Assembly: GCF_010092985.1 (NCBI RefSeq)
Contig: NZ_CP048106.1
Location: forward strand, 2,108,001 to 2,172,000
Direction: 5' to 3'
DNA: 64,000 nt
Source: Pontibacter pudoricolor
GTDB taxonomy: Bacteria > Bacteroidota > Bacteroidia > Cytophagales > Hymenobacteraceae
The notes under the pieces were generated by a model that ran no database searches, had not been told where the DNA came from, and worked only from the letters and a program-made list of their open reading frames with translations. Shown piece by piece: positions 46,189 through 54,785 of this stretch. Made by a program: the position numbers and the translations under genes. Position 1 is the first letter of the stretch. Every line of letters starts with the position of its first letter.

Positions 46189-48306
46189 CTATAGTTGCTG
46201 TACCAAAGCTCCGGAAGTAGTCACGTCATAAACAGGCATACCCTTCTTGTCTAATTCTTCTTTCATCCGCTCTACGTACCAGGGCTTGTTACTACCATCC
46301 AGAACTATAGTTTTAAAGGTAAAAGCCTGCAGCGTTTCAGGTTTAAGTCGCACATTCTGGACAAGGATAATGTAGTCCAGAGCTATAGTTGTAACTGGCT
46401 GCACTTTCAGCGGTTTTCTTATTAGCAGGATCTTCTTTCCTTCCCAGACTAATAACTCATTCCCATCCGGCAAAACTTCAGACACCACTCCGGCAGTTTG
46501 CTCCGGCTTCTGTCCTACAAGTTTAACCGCCGGTGCTGTTACGCCCAGATCCCATAAATGCGCCTGAATATTGAAACTATAGTTCTGTTTATCTGCTGCC
46601 AGGCTGCTGTCTGCAACAAGTACGGCCTGTTGGTCCTGGATAAAAGCTATAGCCGAACTTCCGCGCAAACTATAGATCGTCAGCAGTTTTTGATTTTGCT
46701 GTGTTATTATTTCCAGTATCTGCTCCACCGAAAGTACACCAACTATAAGCGTGGCAAAGGCCAGGTATTTCAGGTTTTTACGAACCAGGAACAGCGTGAA
46801 AAGGGCAAGCAACCCATATAGCAACCAAGACTGCTGCGCCGTAATATCAAGCCCATTTATAAGCGCATGCGGGAAAGTGGAGAGCAGCAGGTTGATCTCA
46901 TTCATGAGCCAGATAAAGCCGAAGTGAACCGTAAAGAGCAGGTCAGATAGGTAAGGAACCCAGTTTAGAACCAGCCCCAGCAATCCTGCATAAAGTCCGA
47001 AAGTAGAGACAGGCACTACTACAACATTAGCCAGCCAGAAATATACCGGAAACTGGTGGAAGTAATAGATACCCAACGGCAAGGTAATCAGTTGTGCAGC
47101 GACAGCAATCGAGAAGAACTCCCATATCTTATCCAGGAACCGGTTATTTATTTCCAGCAAACTATAGATTCCGGGATGAATGGCCACGATGCCCAGCACC
47201 GCCAAGAACGATAACTGGAACCCTACATCGAACAGGAAATACGGATCGTAAAACAGAAGCAGGAAAGCAACTATAGCCAGCGTGTTGTAAATGTTATGCC
47301 GGCGACTCCATACCATCGCGATCATCACCAGACTAAACATAAGCACCGCCCGTAACACCGATGCCGACAACCCGGTAACAAAAGCATACAACCACAGCAA
47401 CGCCAGCACCACTACCACAAACAACAGCCGCTGACTTTTATTCAGGTTTACACTTTTAAACAGCATCAGGAACACACCAAATATCAGCCCCACATGCATC
47501 CCTGAAACAGCCAGTACGTGCATGGTTCCTGTGGCAGCGTAACTGTCGCGCACGTCGTTATCCAGGTCATCTTTTACACCTAAAATAAGCGCTGTGGAAA
47601 TACCGGCTTCGCGTTTGGCCTCCACTTTCTCTTTTATAGTTTCTTCAAGGTAGCGGCGGATCTGAATGCTCAGGTAAAACAGGAAGTTAGGCGGATCATT
47701 ACCCAACTTCGCAAACTGGTGGGACTGCAGGTTCTGGCGGTGGTAAATGCCTTTCTTCTGCAGATAAGCCTTATAGTTGAATTGCTCCGGGTTAAGCGGC
47801 CCCTGCACCGTGAGCGGCGCACCTTTTATCAGTAATTTATCGCCGTAGGTAAAGGCATAGTCTTCGGGCGTATCGTGGGGCACGGTAACCTGCACCTGCC
47901 CTGTCGCTTTTTGCCACTTGCCGTTAACCAGCACCTTTTCTACGGCAAGCACCGTGCGCTGGTAACCGGGTTTCTGTATGACGTAATCGTTAACTATACC
48001 GGTATAGTAAGCTGGCTTTTGCGTGAGGTTTGTCAGGTGATTTGCCTGCAAATGAGGTGTGCGCAACTCAGTTACCCAGAAACCGGCAGCAGCAAAACAG
48101 AACAGGCCAACTATACCAACCCAACTGTTTATTTCTGCAGATCTATAGTTGCGGGAATAGCCATACAAACCCAGAAACAAAGCAACAAAAAAGGTGAAGA
48201 CCTCAGGCGCAAACCTGAAACCTTCACCTATAGTTGTGTACACTAAAATACCCGCTATAAAACTAAGCGCAATCCTTAAAAACGGATATGGCGCCCATTG
48301 CAGCAT
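46189..48306 (-). CDS. comEC: ComEC/Rec2 family protein
   Basis: ComEC forms the inner-membrane channel for DNA uptake. The 705-residue protein has an N-terminal DUF4131-like region, then the competence domain with about ten helices (ALILGVKDDLDNDVRDSYAATGTMHVLAVSGMHVGLIFG is typical). The C-terminal soluble part (about 530-705) aligns in position with the metallo-beta-lactamase domain, but no HxHxDH motif is present, as is usual in Bacteroidota. Its start overlaps the GNAT stop by 1 bp (TAATG), in an operon phoH-GNAT-comEC. Confidence 0.88.
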   Translation of the reverse strand: MLQWAPYPFLRIALSFIAGILVYTTIGEGFRFAPEVFTFFVALFLGLYGYSRNYRSAEINSWVGIVGLFCFAAAGFWVTELRTPHLQANHLTNLTQKPAYYTGIVNDYVIQKPGYQRTVLAVEKVLVNGKWQKATGQVQVTVPHDTPEDYAFTYGDKLLIKGAPLTVQGPLNPEQFNYKAYLQKKGIYHRQNLQSHQFAKLGNDPPNFLFYLSIQIRRYLEETIKEKVEAKREAGISTALILGVKDDLDNDVRDSYAATGTMHVLAVSGMHVGLIFGVFLMLFKSVNLNKSQRLLFVVVVLALLWLYAFVTGLSASVLRAVLMFSLVMIAMVWSRRHNIYNTLAIVAFLLLFYDPYFLFDVGFQLSFLAVLGIVAIHPGIYSLLEINNRFLDKIWEFFSIAVAAQLITLPLGIYYFHQFPVYFWLANVVVVPVSTFGLYAGLLGLVLNWVPYLSDLLFTVHFGFIWLMNEINLLLSTFPHALINGLDITAQQSWLLYGLLALFTLFLVRKNLKYLAFATLIVGVLSVEQILEIITQQNQKLLTIYSLRGSSAIAFIQDQQAVLVADSSLAADKQNYSFNIQAHLWDLGVTAPAVKLVGQKPEQTAGVVSEVLPDGNELLVWEGKKILLIRKPLKVQPVTTIALDYIILVQNVRLKPETLQAFTFKTIVLDGSNKPWYVERMKEELDKKGMPVYDVTTSGALVQQL

Positions 48307-48734
48307 TAGCCGGCAAAAATCATTTTATAGTGTTGTATATCGCATTCCGTAAACATATCGCCTTCGGTTATAAAGCCGTTGCGTTTGTAAAAGTTTACTG
48401 CAGGCAACTGGGCATGCAAATAAACTTTCTTGCCATTTTGCTCAGCTTTCACATCACTTAACACAGCCTTTAACACTTCCGCGCCAACCTGTTTGTTCCT
48501 ATAGTCAGGTAACACGGCAAAGCGCTCCAGTTTCACGCCATAGTCGGTGGTGCGCCATCGGGCTGCCCCGCAGGGTACGCCTTCAAAAGTAGCTAAGTAA
48601 TGGCTGGCAGTCGCCTCATACCCATCGTATTCGGCATCGCGGGGCACCTGCTGTTCTTCCACAAAAACCTGCTCCCGTATCCGGAAAGCTTTCTTCAGGT
48701 CCTGATCCTGCTCTGCCCTGATAACCTGTATCAT
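48306..48734 (-). CDS. GNAT family N-acetyltransferase
   Basis: A 142-residue acetyl-CoA-dependent acetyltransferase. The acetyl-CoA loop is VLPDYRNKQVGAEVLKAV (about 74-91), preceded by CGAARWRTTDYGVKLERFAV. The C-terminal NFYKRNGFITEGDMFTECDI is also typical and resembles the ElaA branch. The substrate is unknown. It lies 3 bp after phoH and overlaps comEC by 1 bp. Confidence 0.9.
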   Translation of the reverse strand: MIQVIRAEQDQDLKKAFRIREQVFVEEQQVPRDAEYDGYEATASHYLATFEGVPCGAARWRTTDYGVKLERFAVLPDYRNKQVGAEVLKAVLSDVKAEQNGKKVYLHAQLPAVNFYKRNGFITEGDMFTECDIQHYKMIFAG

Positions 48735-48737
48735 AAA

Positions 48738-49778
48738 CTATACCTGCACGTTATTTCTAAAACGCCTGTTGTTGTTTACCACACCGTTCTTCTCATCCTC
48801 TTCGGCCTGTGCATCGCGCTTGGCACGACGTTCCTCTTCCAGCTTGCTGTAGGCATTCACGATGTCTTTCACCAGTCTGTGACGAACTACATCATCGGCA
48901 GTCATCTCGACCACGCCAATGCCTTTTACGCCCCGAAGAATGTTCAGCGCCTCCATTAAACCGGAACGCTGGTTGCGCGGTAAGTCTATCTGCGACCAGT
49001 CGCCGTTCACCATCAGTTTCGCGTTCGGGCCCATACGGGTCAGGAACATCTTCATCTGGGCTGGCGTCGTGTTCTGGGCTTCATCCAGCAGCACAAACGC
49101 GTTGTTCAGCGTACGGCCACGCATATAAGCCAACGGTGCAATTTCGATGATCTTGTTTTCCTGGTAATACTTCAGCTTTTCAACCGGGATCATGTCTTCC
49201 AGGGCATCATAGATCGGGCGCAGATACGGATCCACCTTCTCCTTCATATCACCCGGCAAAAAACCAAGGCTTTCGCCGGCTTCTACTACTGGTCTGGAGA
49301 TAATGATCTTCTTTACTTCCTTGTTCTTAAGCGCACGCACCGCCATGGCCACCGACACATAGGTTTTTCCTGTACCGGCAGGCCCTAAGGCAAATACCAG
49401 GTCGTTCTTCTCAATAGCATCCACCAGTTTTTGCTGATTCGGGGTTTTCGCTTTTATAACGCCACCCTTCGAGCCATACACAATCACGTCCGGAGAGGTA
49501 ACTATAACTTCTTCATCCGTAAAAGAATCCGAAGAAAGGTATCTATTTACGCTGTTATGCGTAATCTTCCCGAACTTGTGGTAATGGTCTATCAGCGACG
49601 AAAGTATTTCGTGAATTTTTGTGATCTCAGGGGTTTGCCCCTGTATTTTGATCTCGTTTCCTCTTGATATGATTTTGCTGCTCGGAAATGCGGCAGCGAG
49701 TTGTTTAATATTCTGATTTTCGGTCCCCAAAAAGTCTATCAGGGAAATATTCTCGAGTGTTATTACTTTCTCTACCAA
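48738..49778 (-). CDS. phoH: PhoH-like ATPase
   Basis: A 346-residue PhoH protein, an ATPase linked to RNA metabolism and stress. A KH-like N-terminal region (about 10-75) precedes the ATPase domain. Walker A is GPAGTGKTYVS (about 137-147), Walker B is FVLLDEAQNTT, and ISRPVVEAGESLGFLPGD is typical. The C-terminal tail is charged. It is the first gene of the operon phoH-GNAT-comEC and is divergent from the gene at 49876, which shares the AT-rich spacer. Confidence 0.95.
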   Translation of the reverse strand: MVEKVITLENISLIDFLGTENQNIKQLAAAFPSSKIISRGNEIKIQGQTPEITKIHEILSSLIDHYHKFGKITHNSVNRYLSSDSFTDEEVIVTSPDVIVYGSKGGVIKAKTPNQQKLVDAIEKNDLVFALGPAGTGKTYVSVAMAVRALKNKEVKKIIISRPVVEAGESLGFLPGDMKEKVDPYLRPIYDALEDMIPVEKLKYYQENKIIEIAPLAYMRGRTLNNAFVLLDEAQNTTPAQMKMFLTRMGPNAKLMVNGDWSQIDLPRNQRSGLMEALNILRGVKGIGVVEMTADDVVRHRLVKDIVNAYSKLEEERRAKRDAQAEEDEKNGVVNNNRRFRNNVQV

Positions 49779-49875
49779 ATGTTTAGCTCTTATATAGAAT
49801 GTTGGTAATATTTTCTTTAATTTAAAGAAATTTGGTTTATATGATTACAAATTTATCTAAATTATAGTTCTAAAG

Positions 49876-50652
49876 ATGGCTGTAATTACGTTTCTATCCG
49901 ATTTTGGATATACTGATCATTATGTGGCTGCGGTGAAGGCAAAATTGCTTTCGCTAGACGCTGATTGCAAGATAGTTGACATTACCCATGCCATAGAGCC
50001 CTATAACATAGCGCACGCCGAGTATGTTTTGGGTTCTGTGTACCAGGAGTTCCCGGAAGGCACCGTGCATTTGGTTGGTGTAGATACCCAGCGCAACAAG
50101 GATGGCAAATTTCATGCGGCCCGGCACAAAGGCCACTATTTCCTGTTGTCTGATAATGGCCTGCTTTCGCTGATAACCGACGGTAGACCGGAGCTGGTGG
50201 TAGAGCTGAATGCCGATGACCCCTACATGCCCTTCCCGGTGAAAGACTTGCTGGCACCCGCTGCTGTGTACCTGGCCAAAGGCGGCGATATAGAGGTACT
50301 GGGCGAGCGTACGTTCAACATCCGGCAATTGCTTAACCGCCAGCTGCGCCTCAACGACCACTCCATTACCGGCCATGTTATCCACGTAGACCGCTACGGA
50401 AACCTTATCACAAACATAACCCGCGACAGCGTAGATACCATTGCCCATGGCAGAACTTTTACGATACATTTTGGCCGCGAAACGATAGGCCGCATCCTAC
50501 CAAACTATAGCCACATCGACGACGGTGAATGCTGCTGCATCTTTAATTCCCAAAACCAGCTTTGCATCGGCATTAACAAGGGCCACGCGGCTGAGCTGTT
50601 AGGCCTGGGCTTCGACTCGCAGATAGACGTGCGCTTTTATCCGGGAAGCTGA
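49876..50652 (+). CDS. SAM hydroxide adenosyltransferase (DUF62)
   Basis: A 258-residue enzyme that hydrolyses S-adenosylmethionine to adenosine and methionine, of the fluorinase/DUF62 family. Family segments are VITFLSDFGYTDHYVAAVKA at the start, IVDITHAIEPYNIAHAEYVL, HVDRYGNLITNI (catalytic Asp and Arg) and FNSQNQLCIGINKGHAAELLG near the C-terminus. Chlorinase or fluorinase activity is unlikely without the special loop. It is monocistronic, with a 22-bp-stem hairpin after its stop. Confidence 0.93.
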   Translation: MAVITFLSDFGYTDHYVAAVKAKLLSLDADCKIVDITHAIEPYNIAHAEYVLGSVYQEFPEGTVHLVGVDTQRNKDGKFHAARHKGHYFLLSDNGLLSLITDGRPELVVELNADDPYMPFPVKDLLAPAAVYLAKGGDIEVLGERTFNIRQLLNRQLRLNDHSITGHVIHVDRYGNLITNITRDSVDTIAHGRTFTIHFGRETIGRILPNYSHIDDGECCCIFNSQNQLCIGINKGHAAELLGLGFDSQIDVRFYPGS

Positions 50653-50737
50653 TTTGAATATTGAATAACTGAATGATTGAATAAGGCTGGTATAAAAACT
50701 TAACTTTACTTCTTAATTCAGTTATTCAATAATTCAA
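50653..50737. repeat. Long AT-rich hairpin
   Basis: The left arm TTTGAATATTGAATAACTGAAT (50653-50674) pairs with 50716-50737 with a single 1-nt bulge. It spans the whole 89-bp space between the DUF62 gene and the monooxygenase gene. It may act as terminator or processing site. Confidence 0.8.
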
Positions 50738-50741
50738 AATT

Positions 50742-51032
50742 ATGTTGATTCGCATCGTCAGGATGACTTTTCAACCGGAGAAGACCGGGGAGTTTTTGGA
50801 GATATTCCGCACTTCTAAAGACAAGATCAGGGCATTTGAAGGTTGCAACCACGTGGAGCTTTTGCAGGACCTGAACCACCCTAATGTGTACAGTACCTAT
50901 AGTTTGTGGGACTCTGAAGAACATCTGAACAACTACCGTGACTCAGAGCTTTTCGGGCAGGTTTGGAAGGCTACTAAAGCGCTTTTTGCTGATAAACCAC
51001 AGGCCTGGTCGAATGTGCAGGTAAATGTTTAG
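50742..51032 (+). CDS. ABM-domain (antibiotic biosynthesis monooxygenase-like) protein
   Basis: A 96-residue ferredoxin-like alpha/beta barrel of the ABM family. MLIRIVRMTFQPEKTGEFLEIF opens the first strand and helix, followed by CNHVELLQDLNHPNVYSTYSLWDSEEHLNNYRDSELF, a typical core. Such proteins are small heme-degrading or quinol oxygenases or unassigned dimers. It is 89 bp after the DUF62 gene. Confidence 0.85.
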   Translation: MLIRIVRMTFQPEKTGEFLEIFRTSKDKIRAFEGCNHVELLQDLNHPNVYSTYSLWDSEEHLNNYRDSELFGQVWKATKALFADKPQAWSNVQVNV

Positions 51033-51059
51033 ACTTGGTAGCGTGTGCAGCTTCTGCTA

Positions 51060-51600
51060 GTGTATGATGTACTATAGTTTCTTTTTGTCATTCCGAGTGT
51101 CAGCCGAGGGATCTTATATGTCTATAGTTTCTCAATTGTCATTTCGACGTTAGGAGAAATCTGAGTTTATAGTTGGTTGTAGTTGCAGCTGGAACAAGCC
51201 TTCTCTTCTATAGCTTTCTTTAATCCTGGGAGCTTTACTTGCCTATAGTTCTATAGTTGGCTTTGGTGCCCTCACGGCCGGGAGGCCCCGTCTTCGGGCA
51301 TCGCGCTGCGCGAATCTCTTTTGCTCGTTCCTCGCAATGCCTGACGGCACCAGATATTCACAAGGCGCTCAACCCAAAGACTGTGATCAGTTCGATAGCT
51401 AAGTTACAGTTGAGTGAGAAACTATAGTTGCATCGCTTGATCGTGGTTGTAATTCCGTAGGGGCAGGTAAACCTGTCCTGTCCGTGGATGGACTGTAACT
51501 ATAAAACTCCAACTACAGAACTATTGCTAAACTATAACTATAGCAGAAAATTCCCCTCTTGGGAGGGCAGGGGTGGGTTAAAACAGCAACTATAAGACTA
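51060..51600 (+). repeat. Dispersed intergenic repeat, copy C, with flanking modules
   Basis: The same module order as copy A, from TCCTGGGAGCTTTACTTGCC (about 51224) to the CCCCTCTTGGGAGGG...GGGGTGGGTTAA end (51545-51580). The GGGGGTAGGGGCCCTCGATAA segment of copy A is missing here, which breaks the reading frame seen in the other two copies. TCATTCCGAGTGTCAGCCGAGGGATCT (51089-51115) and TCATTTCGACGTTAGGAGAAATCTGAG (51139-51165) belong to the short repeat also found near 36031. The rest of the 869-bp spacer (to 51901) holds further AACTATAG words and no gene. Confidence 0.8.
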
Positions 51601-51901
51601 CAACCTAACTATAGCAAAAGCCCAAAACTTAGACAAGGAGGAATAAAGGGGTGGTTGGACCACTGAAACTATAGCAAAAGAGCCAAAGCCACTACCAAAC
51701 CTGTCCCTTCCGGCTGAAGCTGGGTAATGCGCAACATTCACGACAAACCAAGATTCCGGAGACACGCACCAACAAAAAAACCGACTGCACTTTATGATCT
51801 CACACATAGAATTAAACAAACTATAGCCTTTTGCTGTAACTTTGTAAGGACAAGCCACATGCTTTTATCTCTACAGATAAAGGCCAACTAAAACCTGACG
51901 C

Positions 51902-52435
51902 ATGAATTACTTCGAGTTTTATAACATACCGGAAAGCTTTATGGCTGATGAGAAAGCGATAAAAGCGAAATATTACCAGCTTAGCCGCGAGTACCATCCA
52001 GACTTTTACGCCAACGAAACTCCTGAAAAGCAACAGGAAATCCTGCAGCTCTCTACCCTGAACACCAACGCCTACCGCACCCTCTCCGACCAGGACCTGC
52101 GCATGCAGTACATTTTAAAAGAACATGGCCTGCTGGAAGAAGGCGGCAAGAACGAGCTGCCGGGAGAGTTCCTGATGGAGATGATGGACATAAATGAAGA
52201 GCTGATGGAACTGGAGTTCGATTTTGATGCGGCTAAACTACACCAGATAAGCGAACAGACAATTGGTTTAGTTGCCCAGCTCGACAACGACATACTGCCG
52301 GTGCTGCAACGCTACCCAGAACTACACGGCATTACCAAAGACGAGGCCCTGGACGAAGTAAAAACCTACTATCTAAAGAAAAAATATTTGTTGCGTATTC
52401 AGGAAACATTATCTAAGTTTGCAACCCGTTCCTGA
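51902..52435 (+). CDS. hscB: Fe-S assembly co-chaperone HscB
   Basis: A J-domain co-chaperone that brings the IscU scaffold to the HscA chaperone. The 177 residues have a J domain with HPD at 32-34 (SREYHPDFY) and the C-terminal three-helix domain (about 85-175), with LPGEFLMEMMDINEELMELE, which fits IscU binding. No zinc-binding N-terminal extension is present, as in bacterial HscB. No isc gene lies nearby. tRNA-Leu starts 77 bp downstream. Confidence 0.92.
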   Translation: MNYFEFYNIPESFMADEKAIKAKYYQLSREYHPDFYANETPEKQQEILQLSTLNTNAYRTLSDQDLRMQYILKEHGLLEEGGKNELPGEFLMEMMDINEELMELEFDFDAAKLHQISEQTIGLVAQLDNDILPVLQRYPELHGITKDEALDEVKTYYLKKKYLLRIQETLSKFATRS

Positions 52436-52454
52436 TAGAGGAATGGCCATTTTA

Positions 52455-52484
52455 GTTCGCCCCCGGGCTCTGGGTACTACCAAA
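52455..52484 (+). other. Relic of a tRNA-Leu 3' end
   Basis: GTTCG followed by CCCCCGG and GCTCTGGGTACTACCAAA (52467-52484) resembles the T-arm and acceptor end of the nearby tRNA-Leu plus its downstream flank. The last 18 bp are identical to the right attachment site at 61433-61450. No tRNA body precedes it, only hscB. It may be the remains of a tandem tRNA-Leu or an old integration scar. Confidence 0.6.
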
Positions 52485-52511
52485 CCAAGGCTCTGAACTA
52501 ACTATAAATAT

Positions 52512-52593
52512 GCCCAGATGGCGGAATTGGTAGACGCGTTGGTCTCAAACACCAATAACTTCGGTTGTGCCGGTTCGACCCCGGCTCTGGGTA
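52512..52593 (+). tRNA. tRNA-Leu (anticodon CAA)
   Basis: An 82-nt class II tRNA. Acceptor GCCCAGA pairs with TCTGGGT, discriminator A. The anticodon stem TTGGT/ACCAA encloses CTCAAAC, giving anticodon CAA. D-arm GGCGGAATTGGTAGACGC, long variable arm and T-arm CGGTTCGACCCCG are intact. Its 3' end is the left attachment site of the integrated element. Confidence 0.96.
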
Positions 52594-52595
52594 CT
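52584..52595 (+). other. Left attachment site (attL)
   Basis: GCTCTGGGTACT overlaps the 3' end of tRNA-Leu and is repeated exactly at 61433-61444. AT-rich element DNA begins immediately after it. Confidence 0.75.
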
Positions 52596-52598
52596 GAA

Positions 52599-52639
52599 GC
52601 GGTGGAATTAGCAGAATTGCTGATTTCATCGCTTTTTTT
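52599..52639 (+). terminator. Replacement terminator for tRNA-Leu
   Basis: GCGGTGGAATTAGCA (52599-52613) pairs over 15 bp, with three G-T wobbles, with 52618-52632, loop GAAT, followed by seven T. It lies inside the element, 5 bp after the tRNA, and replaces the original terminator pushed to 61452. Confidence 0.75.
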
Positions 52640-52746
52640 ATTGCCCTTCACCCCTGAAAATGAACTATTTAACTTAAAAATAATATTGATTTCAGCGGTT
52701 CGATAACTCTTAGTTGGTTTAATAAATGAAACCCCTTGAGGAAACA

Positions 52747-54159
52747 CTAAATTCTGTAGCCTTTTCTTGATTTCGATTTCAGCTTTTCCCACATTTCATT
52801 AAGATTTACGGCTATATACATCGCAAAATCAATAAACTCTGTTGGGTTCGATAACTCTACCTGTAAAAAGTTTAACTCATAGATAGCAGCAGCCTTACCT
52901 TCCTCTAACAGTCTTTTATGTTCTTGATAGATTTCTTTTTCTAAATCATGATATAGGAATTTGTCAGTTAGCTTTAGTCTCTTTTCATCAAAGTCCTTAA
53001 TAGTTAATTCAAGCTCTCTCTTTTTAGCTATTGTTTCCTTTTGATAGTCTAGATATGTTGCTTTCAACTGTTTTTTGAAAAGCCCATGCAAACTTCTATT
53101 AAGTGTTAACTCAGATAAGAAATTTACAAATTCCTTTTCAGCAGTTTTAGCTGAGACATTGGTATAGCATTGGGGATTATTACACTTGTAATAGAAAAAT
53201 TCACCGTTAGGCTTGCTCTTTTTCTTTGCTTGATATCCAGTAAATTTTCTCCCGCAAGAACAAGTAATAAATCCTTTAAGAGGAAAGAAAACAGAGCCAT
53301 GTTGGTTAGTGATAACAACTTCTTTACCACTACGATTTCTCTTAACTTGTTTCCATAGTTCTTCAGAAACAATTTGAGGGTGTTTACCCTTTATTGGCTC
53401 ATGTTCTAATAGTTTATGAACGATTAAACCAGCGTAAAAGGGATTGTTGAAAATATCACTCCATCTTCTAATATCAAGTTTAAGACCCTTTCTATCCATT
53501 TTCCTTTTAACTGATGTAATTGTATCGCCAGCAGCAATTAAATGAAATGCTTCCCTAATAAGCTCTCCATTTGCATCAATTTCAATTGTCCTTGTTTCTT
53601 GATTCTTCTTATAACCTTTCGGCAGTTTAGTTGCCCATATACCTTGTCTAAGCTTTTCAACTATACCAGCCTTAGTTCTCTCACTCTTCTGCTCATTATC
53701 AAAATTTGCTAATACCAATTGTACTGCTCTAGATAATCTCCCCGATGGTGATTGAGTATCAGTTGCCTGAGTAGCTGATAGAACTTCAACACCTAACTTT
53801 TTCAATTCAAAAACTAATAGCAAGTTCTCTTCAGACCTTGAGAATCTTGAGTAATCATAAACTATGATGCCATGTAAATCCTTTTTGTGCTTCTTTACGA
53901 AGTCTAACATTGCCTGAAATTGCTTTCTACTCTTATCAGTTTTCGCACTCTCATAAGTGTCTCCAAAAAGCTTTATTACATTAAATCCATTCTTCTTTGC
54001 AAAGTCTTCACAAATTCTTTTCTGAGTATCTAGACTAGCATTAGTTTCAAACTGCTCCTTTGTGCTCACACGTGTATATATAACTACATTTTGGGAGGTT
54101 TCTTCCTTTTTGGCTCTCTTCTGTCTTTGGGTTTTAAAAAGGTCTTTGTCTTTCTTCAT
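52747..54159 (-). CDS. Serine recombinase (integrase)
   Basis: A 470-residue large serine recombinase. The catalytic domain has YTRVSTKEQ with Ser32, and YDYSRFSRS with the conserved arginine. It is followed by a recombinase domain (KLRQGIWATKLPKGYKKNQ, NPFYAGLIVHK), a zinc ribbon with CSCGRKF and CNNPQC (about 295-345), and a C-terminal coiled coil (about 365-450). This is the full architecture of element integrases. It lies 108 bp inside attL and presumably catalyses integration at tRNA-Leu. Its AT-rich codon use differs from the flanking genes. Confidence 0.95.
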   Translation of the reverse strand: MKKDKDLFKTQRQKRAKKEETSQNVVIYTRVSTKEQFETNASLDTQKRICEDFAKKNGFNVIKLFGDTYESAKTDKSRKQFQAMLDFVKKHKKDLHGIIVYDYSRFSRSEENLLLVFELKKLGVEVLSATQATDTQSPSGRLSRAVQLVLANFDNEQKSERTKAGIVEKLRQGIWATKLPKGYKKNQETRTIEIDANGELIREAFHLIAAGDTITSVKRKMDRKGLKLDIRRWSDIFNNPFYAGLIVHKLLEHEPIKGKHPQIVSEELWKQVKRNRSGKEVVITNQHGSVFFPLKGFITCSCGRKFTGYQAKKKSKPNGEFFYYKCNNPQCYTNVSAKTAEKEFVNFLSELTLNRSLHGLFKKQLKATYLDYQKETIAKKRELELTIKDFDEKRLKLTDKFLYHDLEKEIYQEHKRLLEEGKAAAIYELNFLQVELSNPTEFIDFAMYIAVNLNEMWEKLKSKSRKGYRI

Positions 54160-54171
54160 GTTTGTTTAAGT

Positions 54172-54393
54172 TTAAATTTTACCAGTTATAAAGTACATAT
54201 CAGCAATTATTTCACAGAACAACTTAAGTGATTCAGCAACAATTAATGCTTGCTCATAACTTAGGTCTTCATAGTCTTTACATTTTAATATTTCTTCAAT
54301 CTTAACAATAGATAATTTCTTATCCTGATTTTCAGGATATTTAAGGTGACTTAACATGGTTTGTGGAGTTGGTTGGTTATACCCCTTAAACAA
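54172..54393 (-). CDS. Small protein next to the recombinase
   Basis: A 73-residue acidic, helical protein (KLSIVKIEEILKCKDYEDLS, YEQALIVAESLKLFCEIIAD). It ends 12 bp before the recombinase start, so the two are co-transcribed. By position it could be a directionality factor or regulator, but no DNA-binding motif is clear. An internal ATG at 54357 is a possible alternative start. Confidence 0.6.
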   Translation of the reverse strand: MFKGYNQPTPQTMLSHLKYPENQDKKLSIVKIEEILKCKDYEDLSYEQALIVAESLKLFCEIIADMYFITGKI

Positions 54394-54785
54394 GTTTACC
54401 CCTTAAATCTAACAGAGCAAATATAAAAAAAATTATATATAGTTGATTATCAATAACATAATTTTTTATTAGTGGCCCCAAACACCACACTTTCCCAAAC
54501 TCAAAACCAAAATTTTATAAAAATTATGTAAACGCAATCGGTACATGACAATGTAGGTGGCAGGGAGGCCCCATAGCAGGGGATATACACTATATCTCGT
54601 TTGATTAACAAAAAAATACAATTCAAACGCAGTGAATATTGCTCAAAAAGTAATTTATATATAGCTATAATAGCCTTGGAGGTACAATAAAACAGGGTTA
54701 TGGAACATATAAAAAAACCTTGCAAGTTATAGACTTACAAGGTTTTTAATTTTGTTTATGTAGGCTATTTCTTCCTCAATATATA
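54394..54785. other. Spacer containing the defence-operon terminator
   Basis: 392 bp between the SMC-like gene and the small recombinase-linked gene. A hairpin AAAAACCTTG (54713-54722) with CAAGGTTTTT (54738-54747) terminates the SMC-like gene on the minus strand. The AT-rich remainder presumably holds the recombinase promoter. A 74-codon minus-strand frame here (54501-54725) overlaps the terminator and looks spurious. Confidence 0.7.

Noticed and set aside
54501..54725. 74-codon minus-strand ORF in the island
   Set aside because: It starts inside the terminator stem of the SMC-like gene and has an unlikely Cys-rich composition.
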